A DNA stretch of 64,000 bases from Anseranas semipalmata (Eukaryota; Chordata; Aves; Anseriformes; Anseranatidae), in NCBI GenBank assembly GCA_013399115.1, contig VXAA01004291.1, positions 461,168 to 525,167 on the forward strand. The letters run 5' to 3'. Under the pieces are notes generated by a model, which worked only from the letters and a program-made list of their open reading frames with translations, searched no databases and had not been told where the DNA came from. Shown in pieces: positions 15,001 through 23,169 of this stretch (its first letter is position 1; every line of letters starts with the position of its first letter). A program made the translations under genes and the position numbers.

Positions 15001-18000
15001 TAAAACTCAACAAAACAGTTAATTTCTCTGAAATCGTCCCATTGGTAACAGTGAAATTATACTAAAAGCAGGTTGTCTTTATTTTAAAGCTTCTGTTTTG
15101 GACATGAAGGAAATGTTCTCATTTTTGAAAAGCCTGTCTCATTTTCCAGCGATATTTGCCTAATCAAAGGCAAAAATACTCTTTTTACAAATGGTGTCTC
15201 TCACAGTCTCATACAAATCTTGATTTAGTTATAACTAGAAATAGAAACATTAGCATTCAACTTCAAAGGTACTATCAACATTTTCATTTTACTCCTTTGT
15301 CAATACAAAGCTGCTGATAGTCCTGTAACATTGACTGTAGTACAGTTTTAAAGTGAAAATTATATCAGCAATGCAAAGCCAGAGATAAACCTAGGTGTAC
15401 AACAATACAGAAAAATTCTGTTAATGGGAATAGTGTATACTATATAGCTGCATTCTTTGTGTAGTAATGATGGCTTTAATTTCTGATTTTTTTTAAATCT
15501 CAATCATAAAGAATCAATTGATATAATCCATTCATATAGTAACTTTTAATGTTATATTATCCTAACAAATGTCCATTTCAGTCTTTTAATAAAAATTAGT
15601 TTTTTAATTAAAAAAGCCATTTTTAGTCTTTTAATAAATATTTATACTTAAACTCTTTAGAAAAGTGGAAGTAATCAGTAGTTTAAGAAACAGTTCATAG
15701 CAATTTTAATTTTTTTTTTTTTCCGGAGTTGGCCTTGATATACAGCAAACATATGCAGCATTTTACTTAACACCAAGAACAGTTGGAGGTAAAGTAGCTA
15801 TAAATAAAAAACTGAAAGCTGAGTCTTCACTTGACATGTATTATGGCTCACCACAAAGTCTGGCAGCAGCAAAAGTAGATACAGGTAAATGGTGAGATCA
15901 CACCATCTGGTTAATTCCAAAGTCAACAGAAAATGAATTTTATTTTTAGTACTGTGTTACATCTTTATTTATCGATACTGTTTCTTTCTCAAGTATAACA
16001 AGAATATAGTGCTGCTGTTTCTGCTTGTCAAGTACTATAGTGCAATTCTTTGATGAATTTGAAAGTAAGAAAAATCATGTGTGTTTGATATCTAATACTA
16101 CTGCTCGAATCTGGGAATGGTGGTAGTGTCTCTGTTTTTTCATAGTGTTTGTTAATTACTTTCCAATTATATTGTTTGGGCAGCCCAAAGTTTTGTTGAA
16201 AGCAACAAAATTCTAGTGACCCAGATTACTTTTAGCCCATCTTACACTGCATGAGGTACGCTGTCAACAATACATACAAAATAAAAAATGAGCATTTCTG
16301 TATTATATTAATCTAGGAAGCAGATCTAAAGAAGAGAATACCTACAAGAAATATGGGAACAGAGAGTGCAACCATCGCTGTAAAAATAAAGATGTGTGTG
16401 GACATGACTGCTGTGAGTTTCATTAAATCTATTATTTCTGTTACTTTTAGATGAGTATAATTTACAATAGTTCCATTTATACCAATATCTACATTAACAT
16501 AAGCAATGCAAGCAAGAGAGTCAGGCTTAAGTTTTTGCTATGATTCAGTCATCAAAATAGTAGTAACAAAACATTTTGTTAAAACTTTTGTAGGGATGAC
16601 AATGACTAATAATATTTTTCAGATCATCTAGCATATGATTTAAGAGCAATGCCAAACGAGACCTTTTATTATAAATATTGGTGTGTTAAATCTTCTAACT
16701 AGTGTGTTAAATCTTTTGGTATCTTTTATGAAAAGATGCTAAACTTAGTGGTAAAGTTTCTGTTGATTTGGAAAGAAATAGGATTTATCCCTTCTAAGCT
16801 AATCTGAAGATTCTTTTAATTCCTTTTCTCAGGTAAAACTGGAGTACCTCCAAAGTCTGAGATGAATGGAGATTCAAAGTTTACTTTGTACCTAGCTGAT
16901 TTAAGAAGCAGGAACTCGGTTTCATCTGTACCACCAGTAAAGCGGTTAAAGGTTCGTTTGAATACAGCCAGCATTTGAATAGATTTATTTTAATCTGTTA
17001 TGTATTTGTATATATTTGTTTGCAGTGAGCATTTCATAAATAAATATGTACATGCAAGTTTGTCTGAGTGGAATGCGAAAAGCAAAGAAGTAGGAAGGTA
17101 GTAAAGGTCCATGAATCTTTGACAGGTTCCACTGCTGTTTGGACCCAACGTCACACTTCTCTGCATGTAGTCTTTGTTTTTACTTTTATGCAATTTTGTA
17201 GATTGTGGTGGGTGAGATACAGAGGCATTGTTGGAAGGTACTGTATTGTGACTTGGTTTTGGCAAAATATGACCTGAACAAAAACAAATAGTGGTATATA
17301 TCAAAGTAATGCTACTAGGAGATCTGTTTGCATTGACACAGAGATCCACTTGTTTATGAGAAAACTAACCATGTTGGTTTTAACCTCTGAAAGATTTCAA
17401 GGCTTACACTTTCTATATTTGAAAAACATGCTAAACAAATGTTCTCTGCAGCAAGAATGGCAGTTGAGATAATGGAGTTTGTTTGTTTCTTTGCAATAGA
17501 GAATGATTTAGCCTACAGCTAATACAGAAGAGAGTTAGTGATACCCAGTCTGACTTTGCCAGGCTACTTGGGTAACTACAGTAGAAGCATGTAATTCAAA
17601 CCTTTTTATTGGATCCCAAGAGATTACTAGACATCAGAAAGATTTAATGTGTGATCTTTAAAAGTATGCTAACTTGATACAATATTAATAATATAATTCA
17701 GATCATTAAAAAAAAATGCTTTTCAATGTTTGTCTTATCAGTTATAATAACCTGCTTTCTTTAGATGCAGATGTTAAATCAAGCTCAAAATGTGGATCTC
17801 AAAAAATTTGTTTTTGCACCCAAATCCTTGATGCCAGCATTGTCAAGGTACTAATTAATATAAAAAAAATTAAATGCCTTATTTTAGGTAGTATGTTAAA
17901 TTTTAACAACTAACAACTGTTTTCTGAATAAAATTATTTTTGTTGCAGCTTACTTCAACTGTTTTACTGATATGCTGCTGTTTTTTTTAAACAGGTCTGG

Positions 18001-21000
18001 CAATAAACAGTTGTCTTCATCACCTTCAGTGAACCAGGTAGATTATGTTAATAGCCTAGGAATATCTCAGAAACAACTGCAATCCTGGAGTTACGGAAAG
18101 AGTAGTAAGTTATTGCCAATGTTTGAAATTGTAAGTTGAACATACCTTGTAAACTCAAACTTTCTCAATTCACAACAGCAAACAGTACAGCATTATAGAA
18201 CACTGAATGTATAGGGAAATACAGTGGCCTTAGTTGGCTTTCTTTCTGGTATCAGTAAGAATTGCAAATGCAGATCTAAGCCTGTACAGGCACCTTTATA
18301 TAAAACAGTAATGAGTAAATTCAGATATATGAGGGTACAAATCTGTAAATACTTCCCATAATGTATTTCCACTGAAGCCACTTGTAATACAAAAGGTATT
18401 TCACCCCTATATACCTTTTCTTCTTTTCCTTTTCTGCTGGAAGAAGTTAGTGAAATAAGAGCTTTTTGTTTGATCGTTAACAAAATGTGACCATTCAGTA
18501 ACTGAGTTCATAACTAGTAAAACATCTCTGTGTGGAAAAACATTTCTTTGTTCTATTTCTCTTGCACTGAAAATGACATGAATGTTTTTACATTTGGGGT
18601 TAACTGATCTGTCTTTTATCAGTATGTAAGCGTGATGTTCTCCTTGCTGCATGCCCTTTGCTGTTGTTTGGTCACTGCAGGTTGATGTGAATCAGGTTTT
18701 GATTATCTTTGGTTAAACAAGTAGCAGCTCCAATGTTTAGATCATACTCAGACATATAAGAAACACTCTGCTGAGATAAGTTGATATATTTTTTTAGCTC
18801 ATATTGCCTTAAGTGGTGGCATCTATACTGCATCATTTCGTTTTTACTTAATACTTTGAAGATGAGATTGCAATCCTATTCCTTTAAATGAATACTTCAG
18901 ATTTTCCTCCCATACTCATTTACCTGCTATATTTGTTATCTAGTCTTAAGATGGAAGGGTGTTGCATAACCATATCATCAGTTGCTCTGTGGCAGCCAGT
19001 TAGTATACGATATGATTGTGTTATAAGAATACGTTCACAGGAAGACAGGTGAATATTCCAGTAGAGCTACACTCTATGCTGAAGAACATCTTGACGCATC
19101 ATAGAGCATCAAGGGGACATGGTAGATATAGATATAGATATACTGACTAAAATACATCTCCATTGGATAGTACCAGAAAAGGTAATCTTAGCCAAATCGA
19201 CTGGGCCAGCTATGCTTCAAAAATGCACCCAAAATAGTTCTAATGAAAAAAGGTGTCAAATCCTATGATTTATATATGGTTAACTGCATCAGTAATATGG
19301 TGTCTTTCCATTCTATATAAATAAATGCAGGGAATTGAGAATATACTGTGGAAATTGTAGTAATCTAAGCTTATGGTTTAGGTATTATAAAGTGTGTGCA
19401 TCTCTGCAATAATGCACCGTGCTGACTGTGCATGCCCAAAATTACAATAGAAGTGCCTTCCAGGTGCTTCCAGTGTCTGTGGAACAGGATTTTTGATTTG
19501 AGCCTGTCCTGCTTTCCCTCTGTTGAAAAGGAAATCTAGATCAGAGTTCCTCAGGCATACTAGGGCTATGGCAACAGAATGAAGCACTGTCTGGTGCTGG
19601 AGGGGAGTATGGCAGAAGAGAGATGAAAAAAAATGAACAGAGAATTGGATTGGTGGTGAAGAAAGAGAACACAACAAATGAAAGGGAGAGAAAGTGAGGA
19701 AGAATGTCTTTGCGCCAGAAAAAAAAAGTATTTTAAAACATTAAGTATCACATTTTAATTAAGAATTTTAACAATAATGCTTGAAAATGTGTTTGTCATG
19801 GCTAGTTCTTAGGCATTGGATTGGATGATAGGAAGACAGCAGTTAGTGTTTTGGAAATCTGAAGAGAAGAAAGGAATGAATTAAAAATATTAAATCTGGA
19901 ATCTAATACTTGTGACAAAGGGAAATAACGAAATTGCAGTGATTGAAATAATGTTTTTTTTAAGGCTTGTTCACTAGAATCTACAGTGAGGATAACTTTT
20001 CTCAAAAAAACGAGGAAAAAGTGCGTATGTGACAATCGTCCTTTCAGTAGGTTGAACAGGTCTTAAAATGTAGAGAAGTTTTTGTTGTACTTGTCCATGG
20101 ATTACAGCTTTCTCTATGAATCATTCAGTATTTGTGGGTGAGAAAAGCCAAGGTGCAATGGCATCAAAAAAATTTTAAAGAATCCCTAATGCATAACTTG
20201 ACTAATAACAGGTAAAAGCAGATCTTGTTTTTCAGGTGCTTCAGATGTGAACCCTGAACTGAGAGATGACATTTGGGATGATATTGATGATGAAATATTA
20301 GTATTTGCTAGCAACTTTTCCAGTAAAGAATTGGGTAAGATTGTTCTAGCAAAATAAATTCTTTCCTATATATGAATTATTTTACAGGGTTGTGGTGGTT
20401 TAACGCCAACTGGTAACTCAGCTCCTCCACGCTGCTCTCTTACTTCCCCTCCTCAAGAGAAAAGGGGAAGAAAATATGAAAAATACTCATGGGTTGGGAT
20501 AAGAACAAGGGAGATCACTCACCAATTATGTCACTGGCGAAACAGACTCAGCATAAGGGAGATTAATATATTTTTTTTACCTATTGATAACAGACTAGAG
20601 CAGTGAGAACTAAAATCAAATTAAAAATACCTCTGCCCCACCTACCATCTTCTACCTCCTCCCCCTGCGTGGTGTGGTTCAATGGGGGCTGCGGTCAGTC
20701 TGTAACGCTTCATCTGTGCTGCTCCTTCATGGTCACTCTTGCCCTGCTCCAGCGTGGGGTCCTTCCCATGGGATGCCGTCCTTCCCAAACTGATCCTGCA
20801 TGGGCTTCCCACAGACAGCAGTTCTTCAAGAACTGCTCCAATATAGGTCCATACCACGGGGCCATCCTTCAGGATCACAATGCTCCAGCGCGGCTCCACC
20901 AAGGCGCAGCAGCTCTCTCCAGGCCTCCTGTTCCTGCGTGGCTCCTCTCCATGGGCTGCAGCTCTGGCCCAGGGTCTGCTCCTGCAGGGGCTCCCGTGGG

Positions 21001-22582
21001 CCACAGCCTCCGCCAGGCCACATCCGCCTGCTCCACCATGGGCTCCTCCATGGGCTGCAGTGTGGAGATCTGTTTTTCAAACTATTATTGGTGACACTGT
21101 GTAAAATATTTGCAATGTTTTTTGGCTGTTTTGTGGCTTTTTTAAAATTTTCATTCTTATATGGAACATGGAAATACCTGTCTTCGTATTCCAGATGAGC
21201 ATGAAACACTTTGCAAGTATACAACAAGCAAAGCTGCAAGTGGCATTTTAAAAGAGTAAGCATTATGTAATTTATTGCAATTTTATTCAGTTTTAAGTGT
21301 TTTTATTTTACGTCTATTTATGTTCACATTTCTACGTTCACATGTATAATTATCAGTGAACAATCTTCTATACATGTAAAATTGACTGAAATTTCAACTT
21401 TAAAAAGATAGAAATTGTTAAAAAAAAAATTTGAAAGTGTTTTTTATTTAAGTGTGGAGGGAAAATCCTGAACTGAAAAGTAAACCATTCTGCATGTCTG
21501 TAAAAATACTTAAATTATTCAACTTCATATTTTCAGTTCTTGCACGTTACAAGCTGAGACCAGTATTCAGAACCCATTTTTTTCTGTGCCTAATAGCTCA
21601 TCAAAAGTGGAATTGTCTGTACAGAATGGACATATAAATATGGTGAGTAAAAATATTTCTATAACAGGATTTCCTATAATTAAATTAGTCTTTCATGAGT
21701 AAATACATTTATCGTACCTGACATATGAATCAGTTTGGACGTACTGAGTTTCCAAACCTCTCTGAGTTGTCCAAACCTGGAAGAAGCATGCGTTCTGTGT
21801 TCAGTGTGATGTTCATGATACAAAGAGCTAGGACTCGAGCTCACAAGGACTACAGAAGCTTTCACTTGAATTCGCTTCATATAGAATGATTTTGAAAATA
21901 TCTACTCAATCTGGCTGTGATTCTGCAAATCATCAAAGCTTATATGTAATTTACCATGTGCTTAATCCTTGTCAATTATCATAATATTGATGTAAATATC
22001 TATACTACATACTACAGGAATCTGGCAGTTTCTCTCTCAGCTATTTATTTTAACTATATACACTTTTTAACGTTTGTCTTGCAGTTCAGTTTTCAAGAAA
22101 AAAAGGATTCAAATCCTTCACAAGAGCTGAAAAACATACAGTGTTCTTCAATCTCAAAAATAATATCAGACACTTCTAAATTCACTAGGAAAGAGGATTT
22201 TTTTATTTTCACAAAAGAACAGGAAGAAGAAATGGAGCCCAGGTAATGAGAAGTTGTATATATTTTTCTGTTGCCTCGGTGTTCAAATGCTTGGTTCTTC
22301 ATGGCAATTTGTTAATTTATTACAAATGCATTTTTAAAAGATGAATTCGCATAGTAGTAGTAGTAGCAGTTTACTTTTCTTAGAAAGGAAAAGACTTAAC
22401 AATTGTTTTGCTTGTCTTGATATCTCTTGGCTATACTTTGCACAGTATTCCTGATCTCATAGATTTTGATGTATTGTACCTAATTTAATTTTTTTTCTTG
22501 CTTAATCTTCATTAGATATCTTCTTGATGATGAAATCTGTGATGTCAAGCCCTTACTTGGACTATTTGATGACATATTGTAA
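1..22582 (+). CDS. HFM1: HFM1 (MER3) ATP-dependent DNA helicase, 3' half, 25 exons, 5' partial
   Basis: HFM1 is a meiosis-specific Ski2-like DNA helicase acting in the germ-cell nucleus on recombination intermediates to promote crossovers and synapsis. Joined exons: 1-37, 2185-2330, 2862-2956, 3692-3825, 4766-4813, 5916-5996, 6621-6712, 7595-7701, 7793-7840, 8059-8156, 8244-8375, 11245-11330, 12282-12365, 13206-13363, 14056-14159, 15729-15884, 16317-16412, 16833-16951, 17765-17847, 17995-18104, 20236-20334, 21195-21255, 21537-21642, 22085-22242, 22516-22582. Every junction is GT-AG and in phase; the total is 2,505 nt, or 834 codons plus a TAA stop. Order of parts: motif V ([10 protein letters not shown]), motif VI ([10 protein letters not shown]), a winged helix as in Brr2-type helicases, a Sec63-like domain from E7 to about E15, a Cys/His cluster in E17, an acidic Ser-rich tail, and a short hydrophobic-acidic C-terminus. 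The identification rests on close agreement with remembered vertebrate HFM1. The N-terminal half and promoter lie outside the window. Confidence 0.96.
38..2184 (+). other. HFM1 intron between E1 and E2
   Basis: AT-rich sequence from donor gtaagt to acceptor ctag. It contains a short (GT)n run at about 1802-1817. The ORFs here lack coding character, and no RNA gene or recognised transposon was seen. Confidence 0.85.
2185..2330 (+). CDS. HFM1: HFM1 exon E2, helicase motifs V and VI
   Basis: Completes Phe (t+tt), then reads [17 protein letters not shown] and ends at [10 protein letters not shown] with donor gtaagt. [10 protein letters not shown] is motif [11 protein letters not shown] is the arginine-finger motif VI, with both arginines intact. 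The catalytic C-terminal RecA lobe therefore looks functional. Confidence 0.96.
2862..2956 (+). CDS. HFM1: HFM1 exon E3
   Basis: Starts [12 protein letters not shown] directly after motif VI, as in other Ski2-like helicases. It ends two bases into a Ser codon (donor gtaact). The acceptor is preceded by an uninterrupted T run. Confidence 0.95.
3692..3825 (+). CDS. HFM1: HFM1 exon E4, winged-helix region
   Basis: Reads [18 protein letters not shown] and later [13 protein letters not shown]. This matches the winged-helix segment that follows the helicase core in Brr2-type proteins (LNAEI ... YLYIR ... P..YG). The donor is gtttgt, a weak match, and it is the first unit of a GTTT repeat. Confidence 0.94.
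3826..3847 (+). repeat. (GTTT)n microsatellite at the E4 splice donor
   Basis: Perfect GTTT units begin at the first intron base. A better donor-like gtaatt lies at 3,846 at the end of the repeat. Confidence 0.9.
4766..4813 (+). CDS. HFM1: HFM1 exon E5
   Basis: A 48-base exon reading (G)[15 protein letters not shown], in phase on both sides. Acceptor tgaag, donor gtaagt. Confidence 0.93.
5916..5996 (+). CDS. HFM1: HFM1 exon E6
   Basis: Reads (E)[18 protein letters not shown] and ends NNFKPT. It closes the winged-helix/linker region before the Sec63-like domain. Acceptor tacag, donor gtaata. Confidence 0.94.
6621..6712 (+). CDS. HFM1: HFM1 exon E7, start of Sec63-like domain
   Basis: Reads (E)[19 protein letters not shown]. 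The T-GR---YYI---T pattern is the usual opening of the Sec63 domain in Ski2/Brr2-family helicases. Acceptor ttacag, donor gtaatt. Confidence 0.95.
7501..7575. repeat. A-tract / T-tract palindrome before HFM1 E8
   Basis: A long A run, a short purine stretch, a second A run, and then an uninterrupted T run of about twenty. A and T arms are directly abutted, so the DNA can form an A/T hairpin. Confidence 0.9.
7595..7701 (+). CDS. HFM1: HFM1 exon E8, Sec63-like domain
   Basis: Reads [20 protein letters not shown] and continues in phase to an Arg codon split by donor gtataa. A long A/T palindrome ends about 20 bases before it. Confidence 0.94.
7793..7840 (+). CDS. HFM1: HFM1 exon E9
   Basis: A 48-base exon reading (R)[15 protein letters not shown] and then two bases of a split Cys codon. 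Acceptor tgtag, donor gtaaat. Confidence 0.93.
8059..8156 (+). CDS. HFM1: HFM1 exon E10, Sec63-like domain
   Basis: Completes Cys, then reads [20 protein letters not shown], and ends at RITR plus one base of a split Trp codon. The donor is gtatgg, not the later gtaaaa, because only gtatgg restores Trp and the frame into E11. Confidence 0.94.
8244..8375 (+). CDS. HFM1: HFM1 exon E11, Sec63-like domain
   Basis: Reads (W)[19 protein letters not shown], then [20 protein letters not shown], then a split Gly codon at donor gtaagt. The segment is strongly conserved among vertebrate HFM1 proteins. Confidence 0.95.
8376..11244 (+). other. HFM1 intron between E11 and E12
   Basis: The largest intron inside the reconstructed part, about 2.9 kb. 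AT-rich, without a recognised transposon, RNA gene or extra exon. The protein alignment is continuous across it (KIG to VSLSNA), so no missing exon is expected. Confidence 0.85.
11245..11330 (+). CDS. HFM1: HFM1 exon E12, helical part of Sec63-like domain
   Basis: Reads (G)[18 protein letters not shown] and ends RELEL. This is the helix-hairpin-helix-like part of the Sec63 fold. Acceptor cacag, donor gtaata. Confidence 0.95.
12282..12365 (+). CDS. HFM1: HFM1 exon E13
   Basis: Reads [16 protein letters not shown] and ends at [10 protein letters not shown]. The N-R-PPFG segment is a recognised Sec63-domain feature. Exactly 28 codons, donor gtaatg. Confidence 0.95.
13206..13363 (+). CDS. HFM1: HFM1 exon E14, beta-sandwich part of Sec63-like domain
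   Basis: Reads [20 protein letters not shown], then [18 protein letters not shown]. The beta-rich pattern fits the Ig-like end of the Sec63 domain. It ends two bases into Met at donor gtatgt. Confidence 0.95.
14056..14159 (+). CDS. HFM1: HFM1 exon E15
   Basis: Reads (M)[19 protein letters not shown], then [15 protein letters not shown], then a split Val codon at donor gtaagt. Confidence 0.95.
14160..15728 (+). other. HFM1 intron between E15 and E16
   Basis: About 1.6 kb of AT-rich sequence ending in a T tract before E16. No transposon or RNA gene recognised; ORFs here are short and unrelated to HFM1. Confidence 0.8.
15729..15884 (+). CDS. HFM1: HFM1 exon E16
   Basis: Begins (V)[20 protein letters not shown], the end of the conserved Sec63 region. 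It then becomes less conserved and Lys/Ser-rich up to AAAKVDT. Acceptor cggag after a long T tract, donor gtaaat. Confidence 0.93.
16317..16412 (+). CDS. HFM1: HFM1 exon E17, cysteine-cluster (zinc-finger-like)
   Basis: Contains REC..HRC.....CGHDCC: Cys at exon-local spacings C-x3-C-x5-C-x3-CC, with two His inside. The same cluster is known in mammalian HFM1 and is generally annotated as a C4-type zinc finger. The last Cys codon is split at donor gtgagt. Confidence 0.94.
16833..16951 (+). CDS. HFM1: HFM1 exon E18
   Basis: Reads (C)[16 protein letters not shown] and then YLADLRSRN and [12 protein letters not shown]. The VPPVKRLK stretch is basic and nuclear-localisation-like. The donor gttcgt is a poor consensus match, but E19 continues the conserved protein in phase. 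Confidence 0.9.
17765..17847 (+). CDS. HFM1: HFM1 exon E19
   Basis: Reads [20 protein letters not shown] and ends PALS plus a split Arg codon. Acceptor tttag, donor gtacta. Confidence 0.9.
17995..18104 (+). CDS. HFM1: HFM1 exon E20
   Basis: Reads (R)[19 protein letters not shown] and ends [10 protein letters not shown] plus a split Ser codon at donor gtaagt. Poorly conserved Ser/Gln-rich tail; support comes from splice sites and phase. Confidence 0.87.
18105..20235 (+). other. HFM1 intron between E20 and E21
   Basis: About 2.1 kb, AT-rich, with a GATATA-type tandem run at about 19,122-19,142. No exon or transposon was recognised. Confidence 0.8.
19122..19142 (+). repeat. GATATA-type simple repeat
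   Basis: Short perfect tandem run (tagatatagatatagatata) inside the E20-E21 intron. Confidence 0.85.
20236..20334 (+). CDS. HFM1: HFM1 exon E21, acidic segment
   Basis: Reads (S)[20 protein letters not shown] and ends FSSKEL. The acidic W-containing block corresponds to the EVWDDFDDE block of mammalian HFM1. Acceptor ttcag, donor gtaaga. Confidence 0.92.
20391..21072. mobile_element. Avian endogenous retrovirus LTR fragment, in HFM1 intron E21-E22
   Basis: A GC-richer island in an AT-rich intron. It opens with the tgtggtggtttaac block, then has a gggttgggataagaaca block, and later repeated catgggctgcag units (near 20,950 and 21,050). It stops abruptly at gtggagatctg. This order matches, from memory, a long-terminal-repeat family found in very many bird genomes. 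The copy looks truncated: the family continues past gtggagatctg, and I see no clear target duplication. No gag, pol or env is present. The 100-160 residue ORFs on both strands are repeat-derived, not genes. Orientation is not settled. Confidence 0.8.
21195..21255 (+). CDS. HFM1: HFM1 exon E22
   Basis: A 61-base exon reading (D)[19 protein letters not shown], in phase with both neighbours. Acceptor tccag, donor gtaagc. It lies only about 120 bases after the LTR fragment. Confidence 0.87.
21537..21642 (+). CDS. HFM1: HFM1 exon E23
   Basis: Reads (D)[19 protein letters not shown] and ends VQNGHINM at donor gtgagt. Fast-evolving tail; supported by splice signals and phase. Confidence 0.87.
22085..22242 (+). 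CDS. HFM1: HFM1 exon E24
   Basis: Reads [19 protein letters not shown], later [18 protein letters not shown], and ends two bases into an Arg codon at donor gtaatg. The DFFIFTKEQ stretch resembles mammalian HFM1 near its C-terminus. Both the normal last exon and the candidate alternative exon at 22,831 continue its phase. Confidence 0.9.
22352..22367 (+). repeat. (TAG)n simple repeat
   Basis: Five TAG units followed by a variant CAG unit, in the E24-E25 intron. Confidence 0.85.
22516..22582 (+). CDS. HFM1: HFM1 exon E25, normal last coding exon with TAA stop
   Basis: Completes Arg, then reads [21 protein letters not shown] and stops at TAA (22,580-22,582). Mammalian HFM1 likewise ends in an LLGIFD-like motif, which supports this as the ancestral terminus. 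Acceptor attag. Confidence 0.94.
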
Positions 22583-22830
22583 AACGTAAACAAAATATAT
22601 TCTAAGTGCTGAAAAAAAATTAATCCATTTTTCCAGAATGGAGCCTTCAAATGCTGTTAAGAGAATTTCTTTTCTGTTGTGTTAACTGTTTACAAACAGT
22701 GAGATTGCTGCATAGAGTAGATAATTAAAAAAAAAAAAAAAAAGTCAATGTCTGATTAATGGAATTCTGGGTATATCATCTCATTTTGAAAATTGCTTAA
22801 ATCTTTGTTTGTTGACCTTGCTGTTTTCAG

Positions 22831-22897
22831 GATTGCAAAGAAAAATATAGGAATGTATCGAAGGAATTCTCAAGCTGAGGGTGTTTCTATAGATAAA
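22831..22897 (+). other. Candidate alternative HFM1 exon (A1)
   Basis: Acceptor cttgctgttttcag follows a pyrimidine-rich stretch; the donor is gtaaaa. Spliced from E24 it completes the same Arg codon and reads IAKKNIGMYRRNSQAEGVSI then DK, ending in phase 0. If the donor is not used, the frame runs on to a TAA at 22,910. No similarity recognised. It overlaps the normal 3' UTR, so it would belong to an alternative transcript. Confidence 0.4.
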
Positions 22898-23144
22898 GTA
22901 AAAATCACATAAGAGACAGTAAGCTGTTTATTACATGTCCTGCTTCTAAGTACTGTTTAAATGAATGAAAGACTCTTTACTCAGTAATTTCTTAAAGTTT
23001 TTTGGTTTTGTCTGTCAGTTTTCTAATGCTGAATTTTTCATAATATTGGTTCTGTAAAATAATTAGATTTAAAATAAAATAAAAAGTAATAGAATGCTAA
23101 GTTATTCTAGACTATATTCCTTTTGACAGTGCTATGAACCTGTT

Positions 23145-23150
23145 AATAAA
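23145..23150 (+). terminator. Candidate poly(A) signal for the normal HFM1 transcript
   Basis: AATAAA about 15-20 bases before a plausible CA cleavage site, with downstream aaatgtgtttcc. Other signals at 22,724 and 23,073 compete. Confidence 0.5.
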
Positions 23151-23169
23151 AAAGTGCAACTTCCTTCAT

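Larger units (their letters stand above)
22583..23165 (+). other. HFM1: HFM1 3' UTR (approximate end)
   Basis: AT-rich sequence after the stop. Candidate poly(A) signals are ATTAAA at 22,724 (next to a genomic A tract), overlapping AATAAA at 23,073-23,083, and AATAAA at 23,145-23,150. The last is followed by a CA and a GT-rich stretch and is the best end. The true end cannot be decided without transcripts. Confidence 0.5.

Noticed and set aside
20603..21263. Overlapping ORFs of 120-163 codons on both strands
   Set aside because: They lie mostly inside the ERV LTR fragment; such Trp/Arg/Ser-rich or Pro/Ala-rich predictions are repeat artefacts. The true HFM1 exon E22 (21,195-21,255) is read in another frame.
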